Origin: Campanula takesimana
Taxonomy: Eukaryota; Streptophyta; Magnoliopsida; Asterales; Campanulaceae
DNA length: 64,000 bases
Direction: 5' to 3'
NCBI GenBank assembly: GCA_026119855.1
Contig: JAOWBW010000300.1
Coordinates: 595,954-659,953 of the forward strand
Below are positions 41,961 through 53,436 of this stretch, one piece after another. The notes under the pieces were generated by a model. That model saw only the letters and a list, made by a program, of their open reading frames with translations, was not told the DNA's origin and made no database searches. The first letter of the stretch is position 1. Each line of letters begins with the position of its first letter. The position numbers were made by a program, and so were the translations under genes.

Positions 41961-42429
41961 GATTATAATAGAATAAATCTCTAGTTACTATATATAGTAT
42001 CTGTACATGTTACACTTGACGTACATTCTCTCCTTGAGCCATATTTGGCTCCAAATGATTCTGATGCCTCTGCTGAGCTTTTTAGATAGGTGCGCAGTAA
42101 CACTATTCCTGCGCAGAATGTAGATCAAGCAGAATCAGAATCAGTCCATCTCATGCGTATACACCAGATGCTGCGCCAGAAGTCACAACTCCTGATGCGC
42201 AAACTCCTCCTCCTGCGCATGATGTTTCTCCACTTCAGCAAATCACCTTTGATGATCTTGGTGCTGAAGCAAATGAAATACCCATTGATCTTCGTATTCC
42301 TATCACCTATATGTAGGGGTTCGCACATCGAGAGCATCAAAATTTGCGGTGTAGCATTCGTTTATCTCTCATGTCGGATCAAAGAAGATTGATAGAGTGG
42401 TCCATGTTTTAAGATGGATCGATGCTATG

Positions 42430-43140
42430 CAAAAAGTGCAAGAAAATCTCATCCAATATTTAGCGCTTCAATGGGTGTTCGGAAACAAGATGGATGAGAA
42501 TGGAAGCATCACAGAATCAAAGCAAGAAAGCTTTGTATGGACTTAATTAAGCTCCAAGAGCATGGTACGATACTCTTTCAAAATTCCTGCTAGAGAAAGG
42601 CTTCAAGCGCAGTAAAATCGATACAACTCATTTTATTGCTAAGTATAATGATCATTCTTTACTTGTTCAAATTTATGTCAATGATATTATATTTGGTTCT
42701 ACTAATGAGTTACTTTGTAAGCGCTTTGAGAAGCTCATGAAAAGCAATTTGAGATGAGCATGATGGGAAAACTCACATTCTTCCTCGGGCTTCAAATCAA
42801 GCAATTGAATGATGGCATCTTCATAAATCAAGCCAAGTACACAAGGGACTTAATCAAAAATTTGACTTGAAAATGCTAAAGCATACGACACTCCAATGGC
42901 CACCAGCAACAAACTTAACAGACTTCAAAGGTAGGTTGATCAGACTGTATCGAGGTATGATTGACTCTCCTTTATCTTCTGCTAGTTGGCCAAGATATTA
43001 TGTTGACTGGATCTGTGCGTACTATCATGCTAATTCTTCAGAAGCGCACATAACTGCTATAAAATGTATTAGATATATTTTTGCCATCAATGCGCTGTGC
43101 ATGACTATGCATGCGCAAATCATCGTGGATCGCAGGTAAG
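42430..43140 (+). pseudogene. Copia-B reverse transcriptase / RNase H remnant
   Basis: Fragments encode QWVFGNKMDENGSITESKQE, APRAWYDTLSKFLLEKGF, then IYVNDIIFGSTNELLCKRFE. The catalytic YVDD has become YVND, removing one of the metal-binding aspartates. A degenerate region follows, with SPLSSASWPRYYVDWICAYY and SEAHITAIKCIRYIF (42867-43139). Frameshifts and stops are present throughout. Confidence 0.8.
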
Positions 43141-43546
43141 CGTTCTATTCATTAGATTTTGCACATATGTCCTTGACTGAAAAGTCAACGCTTAGTCACA
43201 AGGGTACTTGTGAAATTTAAATTTTCCCGCGCCTCTATTTTTTTGAATTTTCTTGGGAAATTACCTTCTTACCCCTGCGCATGTCCCATTGTCATTTAAT
43301 GCAAACTGCGATTAATGACAGCGCATCTTGCGAATGTCTGCTCACCATTTAATGAGGAAGGTGATGCGACAGCCGTCAGCCTCTCTTCGCTGACACACGC
43401 ACGCGCAAAGAGTGCCCATTCGGCCACGTCACCCTGCTAACGTGCGCTCGCCCTTTCACTGACTCAGCATTTATGAGGAAGTCGACTTGACAGTGACCGG
43501 CTTAGGACTTCACACTCACACGCGCGCATAGGCCTGCACGCGCGTT
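43141..43546 (+). other. Copia-B spacer after pol, up to the Gypsy-C boundary
   Basis: Noncoding. Collinear with Copia-A 16312-16740 in reverse, including CCTCATTTAATG-type blocks and GCGCA-rich segments. It stops at ...CGCGCGTT, exactly where the Gypsy-C LTR begins. Confidence 0.7.
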
Positions 43547-43734
43547 TATAAGTACCCCAATCTGAAACCGACCTATCTTAGAGGTAGCCTTAGCACCGTT
43601 TCAGGGATAAGCTAATAGGCCAGGACCACCCTAGGATAAGCTATAAATTCCAGGACTACTCTGGTATAAAATTGGAAAAATCCAGAAGCTCGCCAGGCTG
43701 AGCCGTACGGATGCTTTGGGTACTAGAGGGACCT

Positions 43735-43746
43735 AGCCGTACGGCT
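43735..43746 (+). promoter_or_regulatory. 12-bp palindrome upstream of the LTR TATA box
   Basis: AGCCGTACGGCT, repeated at 57826-57837 (right LTR), 34192-34203 (Gypsy-D LTR), 45254-45265 (leader) and 56711-56722 (upstream of the antisense ORF). Half or degenerate copies lie at 43701, 57792 and 58731. In all three LTRs it sits about 21 bases from the TATA box, so a promoter-proximal role is likely but inferred. Confidence 0.6.
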
Positions 43747-43767
43747 GGTTTGGGCACCCTCAGTCCC

Positions 43768-43775
43768 TATAAATA
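43768..43775 (+). promoter_or_regulatory. TATA box of Gypsy-C left LTR
   Basis: CCCTATAAATAGAACCCC context, a strong plant TATA consensus; the counterpart in the right LTR is 57859-57866. Confidence 0.65.
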
Positions 43776-45023
43776 GAACCCCTTGGTGATCATTTCAGGA
43801 GGGGGGAGAGAAACATTAGAACTAAGGTTACTCTGTCGAATTCACCTCAGAATAGTGTGAGTAAGAGTGAACAAAGAGTGAAAGAAAGAAAGGAAGATTG
43901 GCCTAAACCAAGATAGGTAAAGCCACCTCCTCCCCCTCCCTTCTCTTCATTTAAGAACTCTATTTATCTTTGATCTTGTCATTTATTGTTGAGCTTTACA
44001 TTCTTGCAAGCCTTGTCCATTCAAGCAATATACATATATCTATTATTATTTATATTTCCTAGTCCAAGCCATGAGATGATCAAAGGTGCCCTCCATACTT
44101 TGTGTGGAAGAGGTTCAAACCTATTTTGATCATGGCTTGTTGATTGTTCATTTACATTCTTGTCATGGATGATGCTCTTGTTGTTCATTTTGCTCATTTT
44201 AAGCTATGATGATCATGTTGAGGATAAAGTCTCAATCTTTATCCTCATCACCTTGATCTAGCCCAAAATTCCCAAGTTTGGGTAATAAAGATCCAATCTT
44301 TATGGTTTGTTCTTGTCCCTAAAGGATTAATCTTGCCTAGAAGAGCCATTTTGATGGTAAAGTTTCAATCTTTACTCATCAAATGGTCACTATGGCTCAA
44401 AAGGGCATATTGGCCACCTTTTTCATGTTTCTCCCATGATTGCCTTTGATCATGCCCAAACTCTTGTTTTGGGAGGTTCTTTGATGATCAAATGGCATAG
44501 GAATGAGTTGTTAATGTTGTTTTGTGTTGGAATAACAAACTGGAATCAGAACAGTTTGGTCCAGTTCAAGCAGAATGCTCTGTTTCTGCCTGGAACTGGA
44601 CTGTTGCTTGAATAAACTGTAAAATCCCAGGAGTGGTCTCCTTATCCATACGGCTACTTTGGCCGTATGGGGAGATTGACCATTTTGCCCTTCTGTCTTC
44701 TGTTTTCTTGTCAAACAAACCCTTTTTCAGTTGAAAAGATAAATAAAAAGTTAAAACAAAGATTTTCCGTTAAAACACACACACATGCACTTTTGTTAAC
44801 TAACAAGGGAGACTCGGCTTTGTCCGAGGCAACTTGGGAGGACGTAAAAACTCTTCCCAAGTTGTAACCTGACCTCCGAACCTTTGAACTCAAACCTTTA
44901 TCATTTTGTTGGGTTTAAAATTAACAAAATGTGGCGACTCCGTTAAATTGGTCCGGTTCCCGCGTTTGGTATTTCGCCCTTGAAACGATGCTCGTGTTTT
45001 TTTTTGGGGCGGGATCCTTACAG

Positions 45024-45041
45024 TGGCGACTCCGCTGGGGA
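45024..45041 (+). other. Gypsy-C primer binding site
   Basis: TGGCGACTCCGCTGGGGA one base after the LTR end. TGGCGACTCC-type sites are known from Tat/Ogre elements, which use a tRNA-Arg primer; the exact tRNA cannot be checked here. Confidence 0.75.
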
Positions 45042-46750
45042 ATAGAGTGCTTTCGGACTTCTTTCTAGAAGATTCGGGGACATTCTTGTGTGGGTCAAAC
45101 TCTCGTTCCCGTTAGTTGACTTCTTGCATATTTGTGTGTGTTTGATGTTTCTGTTTGAACTGTTTTGAGTACATACGTTCTGGAAATACAATAAACTGGG
45201 GCTTGATGATCAGAAGTTGGAGAAATTGAGAAAAATATTCACCCTCTTGCTTTAGCCGTACGGCTACTTTGGGTAGGGGCCAGAATGTTGCCAATTAACA
45301 GTTTGGTGCAGGGCTGCAAGATTCTGGGTGCCCCCCTGCTTCTACTTGTCCAGGTTCCAAATTTACAGTCTTACTTGTGCACATTACCTTCATTCTTTTG
45401 GCCAAAACTTGGTTTTAAAAGGTAATAAAACTTGGTTATGCATGATCTTTTGTCAAGAAAATGGTTTCCAAAACCTCATCGTGCATAATCCTTTTGTAAG
45501 GGTTTTTCTTGAGTCTTCTCGTTGTGCACAAATTGCTTTGTACAAAAGGGTTTCAATGTAAAATATTTCTTTCGCAAAAGTTTGATTCAAAATTCTTTGT
45601 TGTGCACAACTTGGTACATGTACAAGTTTTGGTCTTTGTTTGCTTATATTCCTTGATTTGTTGTGTATAAATTGCTCAATCCATGCTTGTTCATACTTGT
45701 TCATATCTTGCTTATGCCATGCTCATGCTATCGAAAAACGAATTGAAAATCTCTCTTTTTACTCAAAAAGGAGCATAGAATGACTTCACACCACGCGCAC
45801 TTGACCGTGCACGTTCCAAATACCCTTTAAACCCGGGGTGGGTGCCATGATGCAGCTCGTTGGGCGCTCTTGTTCCCTTTGATGCGCGCACGGGTCCATC
45901 CCACCTTCCCTTCCGAACCAAGTCAACCACACTTGTCCGTGACACACAAATACCGTGACTATGGTTGGTTTTTGGTCTAGTTCACGTTACCATATCCTTG
46001 ATACGTGCTCAAAGCCAATTGTGGCCAAATTAATGCCCGAGTTGTGACTCCTTGATGTAATGCAAGCGTGGCCTAACCAGCCTCTAACTCGTGTGTTAGT
46101 GACGACCGCAATTAGCAAGGGCCATGTACTAAAGATAGGGTGACACCGTGTCGTCGAGCCCTAATGTACGAGTTATTTTGATCATCCTTAAGCCCATGGT
46201 CAAGGATCGAGATGCCTCATTCAAAATGAGGTCATGTCGGAATGTCGGTGCAGCCTTCGGTAGCCTTCGGAGAAAAGTCTCGATCCCGACTGGGGCTTAA
46301 CCATGATTAGGATGACCCGCGTATTGGGAACTTTACGATGCACTAGACCCTAGGTTCATTTATTTTGATCGGTGGAAGACGCGTGCCCTATAGGACCCTC
46401 GCCCGGGATAGTCCGTCCTTGGGAGCGTGCAATACAGGTGAAAAACGAGGGGTCTATAGGTGTAGTGATGGACTCCACTGATCCAGGATTATAGAATAGT
46501 TGCGAAAAAGAAGAGCGATCTTTTTCAACCAGTTAGGAATAAATATGTTTTAAGTAAACGTGAACATAATTAATCAATAATAATAAACCTTCATGTTGCA
46601 TGAGCCTAAAGCCTGTTTGCCCCAAACACCGACCCGAGTCCATACCTGAGTCTGAAATGAACCTCCTTCTCCGCAGCGCATAAAAGGTGGGTCAGAGTTC
46701 CGGGTCATCGCCTGATTAGTGCCGAGTCGGACAGTTCATCGACAGCTTCA
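45042..46750 (+). other. Gypsy-C leader
   Basis: Noncoding 1.7 kb. It contains AGCCGTACGGCTACTTTGGG (45254) and several short ORFs with no recognisable product. Long leaders are usual in Tat elements. No aORF upstream of gag was recognised. Confidence 0.65.
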
Positions 46751-48815
46751 TTGAGGTTTTTCCAAATGACTAGCCCGGTAGGAAGTAGTAGTGGGGGTGA
46801 CAATGCCACAGATCCGAACGGTCTTAGCACGGAAGAGTTGGTACAGGCTTTAGAGGCCGCCAGGGCCCGGGAAGAGAATGACAGAAAATGCCTCGAGGAT
46901 ATGCAGAATAGGGTCACGGAGATCATGAGACAGAAAGGGGTAGCCATTGTGTTTGAAAATGACGGAGGCTTTGTGGAAATCACTGACGAAGAAGGAATTG
47001 AGAATGTGCAGCCTCAAGGGTACAGTCGGGTCCCGCCCCCTCAAACTTACCCAAATGTGGGGACCTCACGTCCCACATCCCAAACCGCCACTCACCAAAA
47101 TGTGCCCATCACTCATGTTCCCCTTGTCCCACCGGGTGTTGCTTCCATGTACCCACCGGGGTTCAATCTATATGACACGGTCCCAAACAGTCAAGCACCC
47201 TTGGCCCCATCTACTGCCAGCTTGCCGCCTCCGGCCCTGCCAACCATCTCTAGAGAAGTGCCTTACCCACTCTACTACCCGATGGCCCAAACATCCAAAA
47301 CTACCCCACCATATATCCCAACAAGCAACCTGGCGCCAGGGTATGTCTACACCCACTTGCCACCTACAAATCCTCCTCCGATAGTCCCCTCCACCACTTC
47401 ACCTCCCAACGCAGTGCCATTGACAAGTCAAATCATGGGATCCGTCAACTCTAACCCCCATGTGGACCCTCAAGTGGGATGGATAGTTGAGAAGCTGAAA
47501 CAAATGGAGGAAAGGTTCGAGGGAATGAACGAGAAGAAGTTCACCTCGGGAGTCACGGACCCCGATAAGGTCGTCCCCCTCCCTCATCGATTCAAAATGC
47601 CGGAAATTGACAAATTTGACGGGACCGCCTGTCCCCAGACTCACCTCAACGCCTACACCTTGGCGATGAGGGTGAAGGGTTGCACCGTGCAGCAAATGGC
47701 TGATCACTTTCAGTTGTCCTTAAGGGGAAATGCACTCAAATGGTTCTTCAACTTAAAGGATGAGTCTCGAACCACATGGGACCGGATTAAGGAAGCATTC
47801 CTCACCAAGTATCGTTCTAACTTGGAGTGGGAAACCAATCGCACCGATTTGTAAAGCACACTGCAAAAGACCGAAGAGCCGATCAGTGAGTTTTACAAAA
47901 GATGGAACTACAAATTGGGAGAAATTTCCAATCCTCCCACCGAGGATGAACAGTTGGATATATTTCAGTCATGCCTGAAACCCTATCTGCGAGCTTTGAT
48001 CAGCCATCACTTCTACCCCAATCTCCGAGCCATGGTAACCGCATGATCCAAATTTGAGAAGGCTCTCAATGAGCAGTCTCCGGCCCAAAATAGCGGAAAC
48101 TCCTATAGGTACCGCCCTCCGACCACCGGTAAAGGGAAAGAAACCCTGGGAACGGTTAACAGCATCCAAGAAGGAAGCTCAAGGCAAGCCTCTCAAAAGG
48201 GTGGGACTGCAGAAAGGCGTCAGTATGTAAGGTTTGAGGATTTCGGAATGCCTATAAGTAAGGTGTTCGAAGGGTTAGTCAAGCAAGGCCTTGTAAAACC
48301 TTTGGTCAACTATCAGCCAAGGAATCCCAAGAAACCCCTTGACCAAAACAAAAGATGCGCCTTCCACAATTATCATGGCCACGATACCGATGATTGCTCC
48401 GTGATAAAACGCATCATCCTCGACCTCATTGACAAAGGGAAACTTGAACACCCCCGTGGCCCGAGCGTGATTAATAACCCTTTCCCCAACAACCAAGGCA
48501 TTAATATGATTGAGTTCGAGGAGCCTACACCTGTGAACCTTTTGGAATTCAATGTCCCAATGGCTCAGATTGGGGAAGAATGGAAGGAAGCTTTATGGGC
48601 ATGTGTGCAAGAGGGAGATATGAGATGCCCATCCGACTTTATGATCGCCAATGTGATGAGTGCAAGGGTACCCCACCAAAACGCCGATGAATTGGTTGTA
48701 ATAACATTCACCGAACATGATTTAACGTTTGAACAATGCATGGAGGAGATGGAAAAGTCCATTAAGAGTACGTTGGACAGCGAATCCAAGGCTCGAATGG
48801 GGATAGACTTTCCCA
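46751..48815 (+). pseudogene. Gypsy-C gag with two in-frame stops
   Basis: The ORF opens at 46751 (or at the second Met, 46766: MTSPVGSSSGGDN). It has a charged helical start, a Pro-rich middle (TYPNVGTSRPTSQTATHQN), then the retrotransposon gag domain (KFDGTACPQTHLNAYTLAMR; ALKWFFNLKDESRTTWDRI). The frame is cut by TAA at 47852-47854 and TGA near 48043-48045 but continues to the zinc-knuckle-like CAFHNYHGHDTDDC (about 48358). It leaves frame near 48815. Gag forms the virus-like particle that packages element RNA; this copy cannot make it whole. Confidence 0.85.
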
Positions 48816-49549
48816 TGATGATTGCTTCCATATCATTGAGGCATGTAGTTCATCTACGGGCAAGAGGACAATTAAACGAAACGGGTCCGAGGTCGCAAAG
48901 ATCCCAGAAATGATTGACTATGAAGGGTATCTCACCCAAATGAAAGAAGCCGTTCGTTCTCTACCTCACAAGGAGCTCCGGATCCTATGTGAAAGTGATG
49001 ATGATGAAGTATCCTCAAATGTGGCTCCTTGTGTTTTCTCCCCGAAATTGGAAGAAGAGGAATTTCCGGCCCTGGATGATTTCTTAGCTTTGCCACCACT
49101 ATCTCCGCCACCGCCGCTGTTTGACGGATCAGCGTTCCCAGATAATTATTGTTGCATGCTCACCCTGGAAAAGCTCCGTGAAACTGTGGGAGCCGGGAAG
49201 AGCCAAAACCACCACCCTATCTCCCTAGGAGAAATTTGTGGGTCAACATCCACCCCAAAACGAATGGTCACGGTAAATGAGTTAAGGAGGGAGGCATGGC
49301 CGTACGGTACCCAAAAACCCTCCGCCTATCGGAGATGAGATGATAAAAGTCGATGACTCCTTGGATGTGAGTGTATTAACTCGATCAGGGCAAGTGCATA
49401 CGGAGAACCCTAAGAAACCTAAGAAACCTCCACCACCGGAACACCGAGCGCCTCCCCTTCTTGTTGACGAGGCAAAACCCCCAGGTTCCGGAGAGGAGGA
49501 TCCCATCTTAGCCCAACTTAAGAGGACACAAGCTATCATATCTTTGTAG
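48816..49549 (+). pseudogene. Gypsy-C gag-pol linker region, frame-broken
   Basis: Continues the polyprotein in shifted frames: MIDYEGYLTQMKEAVRSL (48910-49338), then SLDVSVLTRSGQVHTENPK (49340-49549). VLTRSGRV-type motifs precede the protease in Tat elements. At least two frame changes and a TAG at 49547-49549 separate it from the protease ORF. Confidence 0.7.
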
Positions 49550-49593
49550 TCCCTCCTTACTTCCTCCTACCCTCATAAGCTCAAGTTGGAGGA

Positions 49594-52500
49594 ATGCTTG
49601 GCCTACACTATGGTACCCACCCAGCTACCCCCGAGGAAGCCGTGCAAATGATCGGAAGTGTTCAGTACGGAAATATCATCACATTTAAAGATTTGGATTT
49701 GCCGAAGTTTGGGGCTAGCCATAACGAGGCCCTTTACATCACGGTACAATTGGATAATCGCCGCCTCCCTCGGGTTCTGGTCGATAACGGCTCCGCCATG
49801 AATGTCCTCCCCGCTAAGATGATGGATCTACTTGGCCTTGAGACCACCGACCTAAAGCCTTCCGTGATCACTGTCAAGGCTTATGATTCCACGGCCCGCT
49901 CAGTCTTAGGGGTGGCCACTTTGAACCTTTGGTTTGGGAAACAAATGATGCCGACCGACTTCCAAGTGCTTGACATCCCCATATCCTTCACTGCCTTATT
50001 GGGACGCCCGTGGCTCCACAAAGTCAACGGGGTCGCCTCCACTCTCCATCAATGTGTGAAATACGTGCAAGGGGGTAACTTGACAAATATTTATGGGGAC
50101 AGTGTGACCACAGAAGGAACCAACACCAATGGGATTCCTGTGTTAGAAATTAAGCATGAGGGAAGCGGCATGGTTTTGACCGGCTTCACAGAAGTACCAC
50201 CCAAAACCCACATTTGTTGTGTAGATCTCACGCTCACCAAGGATAAGATTCCTCCTGCGATGAGAATGATGCGTCTGATGCGCTACCTCCCAGGGCTCGG
50301 ACTAGGAAGGAAGCTCCAAGGGACTCACAAGATTGTTGAGATCAAAGAGCAAAACACGCTTCATGGCTTGGGATACAAACCCACCCCCGGAGACCTCAGG
50401 ATGGATAAGGAAATGGCTCGGAAGAAAAGCCAAGCCAGGGCTCAAGGGATTCCGTTTAAAACCCCTAACCTCCGTCCTTATACCTTTGATATGAGCCGTT
50501 ACTTTGTGAAGGGGGGAGTTCAAGTCGAACCCCCAGAGCCAAGAGAGCCGATGATGACCAATTGGGATAAGTTGCAAGAGGATCTCAAAAGGTTCCGAGG
50601 GGTGGTGGAAAACCCCGTGAGGAGGGCATTTCTGGATACGCCCAAGATAAAAGATCCTACCGATACTACTATCAGCCACGAATACACCTTCAAGGGGGTG
50701 CCCGAAATGGTAAAAGAGTTTGAAACCTTGTCTGTGACGGGAGCTAGCAAGGAAAGGGGATCCGTCTGGGGACAAAATGGCGGATACAAGTTTGAGGAGG
50801 TAGTTCCTAAGGGCGCCGCCAAGGATGCTATGGGCAATAAGTGGAACGGTATGGTAATGCAAAGAATGTTCGGAGAAGACTTGGTTGTACCTGACCTAAT
50901 TGACTTCGAAAAGGAAATGATTGCCGTGATTGAAGGTGGACCTCTTGCAACCTTTGACCCACACACTCTTGCAAAGCCAACGGACATGCCTCTGAAAAAT
51001 TGGGTAACCTTCTCTGGACCGGTGGCGAGCAAAGAAGAAATGACCGCGAAACTTGGACTGGTCCCTCGTCCCCTAGAGTCAAATGTCGTAGGATCCAATG
51101 TAGTTGAGTCTCCCCAATCTCTTGTCTTTGAATTCGAGTCTGTCTCCTCCGAGGGCCTCACGCCCGAGGATTATGAACTTGTAGCCAACGTTGTATTCCC
51201 GTTTGCATTGAATGAAATGATAGACCTTTCCGAGTATCCCCTCATTGCCAACCTATTAGATGATAAATTAACTAATAATCTAAAAATGGTTAATAATGAA
51301 TCACCTAATAATGCAGACGCACTAAACCATCCAAACATTAAACAGTCATCAAAGCAGGTTGTTGATCAAGAGGAAAACCCTGCCCAAGCTGCCGAAGAGG
51401 TTTTGACTAAGGTGAATTTGGGAACCGAAAATGAGCCGAAGGAGACACAGATTGGGGAATACTTTAAAGGGGCTGAAAGGGAAGCTTTGGTTGAGCTACT
51501 CAAAGAGTATGTAGATGTGTTTGCATGGTCTTATAAGGATATGCCAGGGTTGGATGCTTCGATCGTGGAACACAGGATCCCCGTGGACCCCGAGGTGAAG
51601 CCCGTTAAGCAAAAACTTCGGCGGATCAAACCAGAATGGTCCCTGCAGGTCAAAGAAGAGATTGAGAAGTTGCTTCGGGTCACCTTTATAAGAGTGATAG
51701 AATACCCCTCATGGCTCTCCAACATAGTAACGGTCACAAAGGCCAACAGAAAGGTTCGATGCTGCGTCGACTTTAGGGATCTCAACAAAGTGAGTCCCAA
51801 AGATGACTTTCCCCTCCCAAGCATCGACATGCTTGTGGATACAACCTCTAGCTTTGAGGTTAAGTCTTTTGTGGATGGCTTCGCCGGATATAACCAGATT
51901 AAGATGGCAGAGGAGGACCAGGAAAAAACTGCCTTCACCACCCCATGGGGAACCTTTTGCTATACCGTGATGCCTTTCGGGTTGCGAAACGCTGGGGCTA
52001 CCTACCAAAGAGCTGCGACCGCACTCTTCCACGACATGATCCATAAGGAAATAGAAGTGTATGTCGATGACATGATCGTGCATTCTAAGGGCTCTGACGG
52101 GCAACATTTGATAGACTTGAGAAAGTTCTTTGACAGGCTTAGGAAGCACTCCATGAGACTTAATCCGGCCAAGTTCACTTTTGGGGTTTCTCGTGGCAAG
52201 GTTTTGGGATACATGGTCACCGAACGGGGCATCGAAATTGATCCTCAAAAGGTTAAGGAAATTGTGGAAATGAGGCCGCCTCGCACCCAAACAGAGGTAA
52301 AAGCCTTCATGGGAAAGTTGCAATACATCAGCCGGTTCATAAACCAACTCACTCCCATTTGTGAGCCCATCTTCAAACTGCTAAGAAAGAATGCCGAGGT
52401 CAAATGGAACGGGGAGTGCCAAAAAGCCTTCTACAAGATTAAGGCCTACCTCATCCAACCGCCAATCCTATGCCCTCCGCACAAAGACAAGCCACTCTTG

Positions 52501-53436
52501 CTTTACCTAACGGTGACTGATGCGTCGATAGGAGCAATGTTGGCCCAAGAGAAGAAAGATTCAAAGGTGGAAAATGCCATCTACTTTGTGAGCCGTAAGC
52601 TACAAGGAAGCGAGCTCAACTACTCCCCAATTGAGAAGACTTGCGCAGGATTGGTGTGGGTCTTGAGAAAGTTAAAACATTACATGCAGGCTCATCCGAT
52701 ACAACTTATTTCCAAAATAGACCCCATCAAATGCTTATTGGAAAAGCCATCTTTGTCTATGAGGCTTGCCAAATGGTCCTTCTTCTTAGCCGAGTACGAT
52801 ATCAGTTATGTGTCGAGAAAGGCAGTCAAAGGAAGGGTTTTGGCAGAACACTTGGCAGATTTCCCTAGTAATGAAGAAAGGGGGCCCGAACCGAAATTCC
52901 CAGATGAAGGAATCTTTACCCTCGAGGGAGGAAATAGGTGGCAATTGTTATTCGACGGAGCTGCCAATAAAAGAGGAAACGGTGTAGGCTTGCTCTTGGT
53001 GAACCCAAAAGACGAGCACACCCCCATCGCCATCAAATTGAACTTTGATGTCACCAACAATGCCGCAGAATATGAGGCATGCACAGCCGGTTTGGAGGCA
53101 GCCTTGGAAAGGAATGTTAAGGAGCTGGAAGTATACGGCGATTCGGCCTTGATTATCAACCAAGTCTCGAACAAATGGAAAACACTGGATCCCGGTTTGC
53201 GAAAATATCATGCCTATATGGAAGAGCTCATAGCACAATTCCAAGAGGTCAGCTTCCATTACCTGCCAAGGGACCGGAACCGTTTCGCCGACGCCCTAAA
53301 AACTTTGGCCTCATTAGTGGAAATCCCCAAGGGAAAATTGATAAAACCATTCCGGGTCGGGAGAAAGGAAAGCCCAGCCTATTGCTTCAAAATCGGAGCA
53401 ATCCTGGAAGAGGTAAAGGAGCCATGGTACAACTAG
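49594..53436 (+). CDS. Gypsy-C pol: protease, RT, RNase H and second RNase H
   Basis: A 1,280-residue open frame. The protease site is VLVDNGSAMNVLP (D64; DNGS instead of DTG/DSG). A G-patch-like PGLGLGRKLQG lies near 235. Reverse transcriptase has DFRDLNKVSPKDDFPLPSID, MPFGLRNAGATYQRA and YVDD at 823-826. The gypsy RNase H (LTVTDASIGAMLAQ, about 968-1085) is followed by a second, archaeal-type RNase H (LLFDGAANKRGNGVGLLL, YEACTAGLEAALE, YGDSALIINQV; about 1116-1240), the hallmark of Tat/Ogre. It ends at TAG (53434-53436), in the same frame as integrase downstream, so the stop is a nonsense change in a longer polyprotein. The true N-terminus is uncertain because upstream frames are broken. 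Confidence 0.9.
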   Translation: MLGLHYGTHPATPEEAVQMIGSVQYGNIITFKDLDLPKFGASHNEALYITVQLDNRRLPRVLVDNGSAMNVLPAKMMDLLGLETTDLKPSVITVKAYDSTARSVLGVATLNLWFGKQMMPTDFQVLDIPISFTALLGRPWLHKVNGVASTLHQCVKYVQGGNLTNIYGDSVTTEGTNTNGIPVLEIKHEGSGMVLTGFTEVPPKTHICCVDLTLTKDKIPPAMRMMRLMRYLPGLGLGRKLQGTHKIVEIKEQNTLHGLGYKPTPGDLRMDKEMARKKSQARAQGIPFKTPNLRPYTFDMSRYFVKGGVQVEPPEPREPMMTNWDKLQEDLKRFRGVVENPVRRAFLDTPKIKDPTDTTISHEYTFKGVPEMVKEFETLSVTGASKERGSVWGQNGGYKFEEVVPKGAAKDAMGNKWNGMVMQRMFGEDLVVPDLIDFEKEMIAVIEGGPLATFDPHTLAKPTDMPLKNWVTFSGPVASKEEMTAKLGLVPRPLESNVVGSNVVESPQSLVFEFESVSSEGLTPEDYELVANVVFPFALNEMIDLSEYPLIANLLDDKLTNNLKMVNNESPNNADALNHPNIKQSSKQVVDQEENPAQAAEEVLTKVNLGTENEPKETQIGEYFKGAEREALVELLKEYVDVFAWSYKDMPGLDASIVEHRIPVDPEVKPVKQKLRRIKPEWSLQVKEEIEKLLRVTFIRVIEYPSWLSNIVTVTKANRKVRCCVDFRDLNKVSPKDDFPLPSIDMLVDTTSSFEVKSFVDGFAGYNQIKMAEEDQEKTAFTTPWGTFCYTVMPFGLRNAGATYQRAATALFHDMIHKEIEVYVDDMIVHSKGSDGQHLIDLRKFFDRLRKHSMRLNPAKFTFGVSRGKVLGYMVTERGIEIDPQKVKEIVEMRPPRTQTEVKAFMGKLQYISRFINQLTPICEPIFKLLRKNAEVKWNGECQKAFYKIKAYLIQPPILCPPHKDKPLLLYLTVTDASIGAMLAQEKKDSKVENAIYFVSRKLQGSELNYSPIEKTCAGLVWVLRKLKHYMQAHPIQLISKIDPIKCLLEKPSLSMRLAKWSFFLAEYDISYVSRKAVKGRVLAEHLADFPSNEERGPEPKFPDEGIFTLEGGNRWQLLFDGAANKRGNGVGLLLVNPKDEHTPIAIKLNFDVTNNAAEYEACTAGLEAALERNVKELEVYGDSALIINQVSNKWKTLDPGLRKYHAYMEELIAQFQEVSFHYLPRDRNRFADALKTLASLVEIPKGKLIKPFRVGRKESPAYCFKIGAILEEVKEPWYN

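Larger units (their letters stand above)
43547..45022 (+). repeat. Gypsy-C left LTR
   Basis: 1,476 bp starting TATAAGTACCCC (TG changed to TA) and ending GGATCCTTACA. AGCCGTACGGCT is at 43735-43746, with TATAAATA 21 bases downstream (43768-43775). The last 120 bases differ strongly from the right LTR, while the first 1.3 kb are similar. Confidence 0.88.

Noticed and set aside
50302..51161. Minus-strand ORFs of 186 and 213 codons opposite gypsy pol
   Set aside because: They are shadows of the pol frame with no recognisable domain; unlike the ORF at 55089-56591 they lie wholly opposite a real gene.
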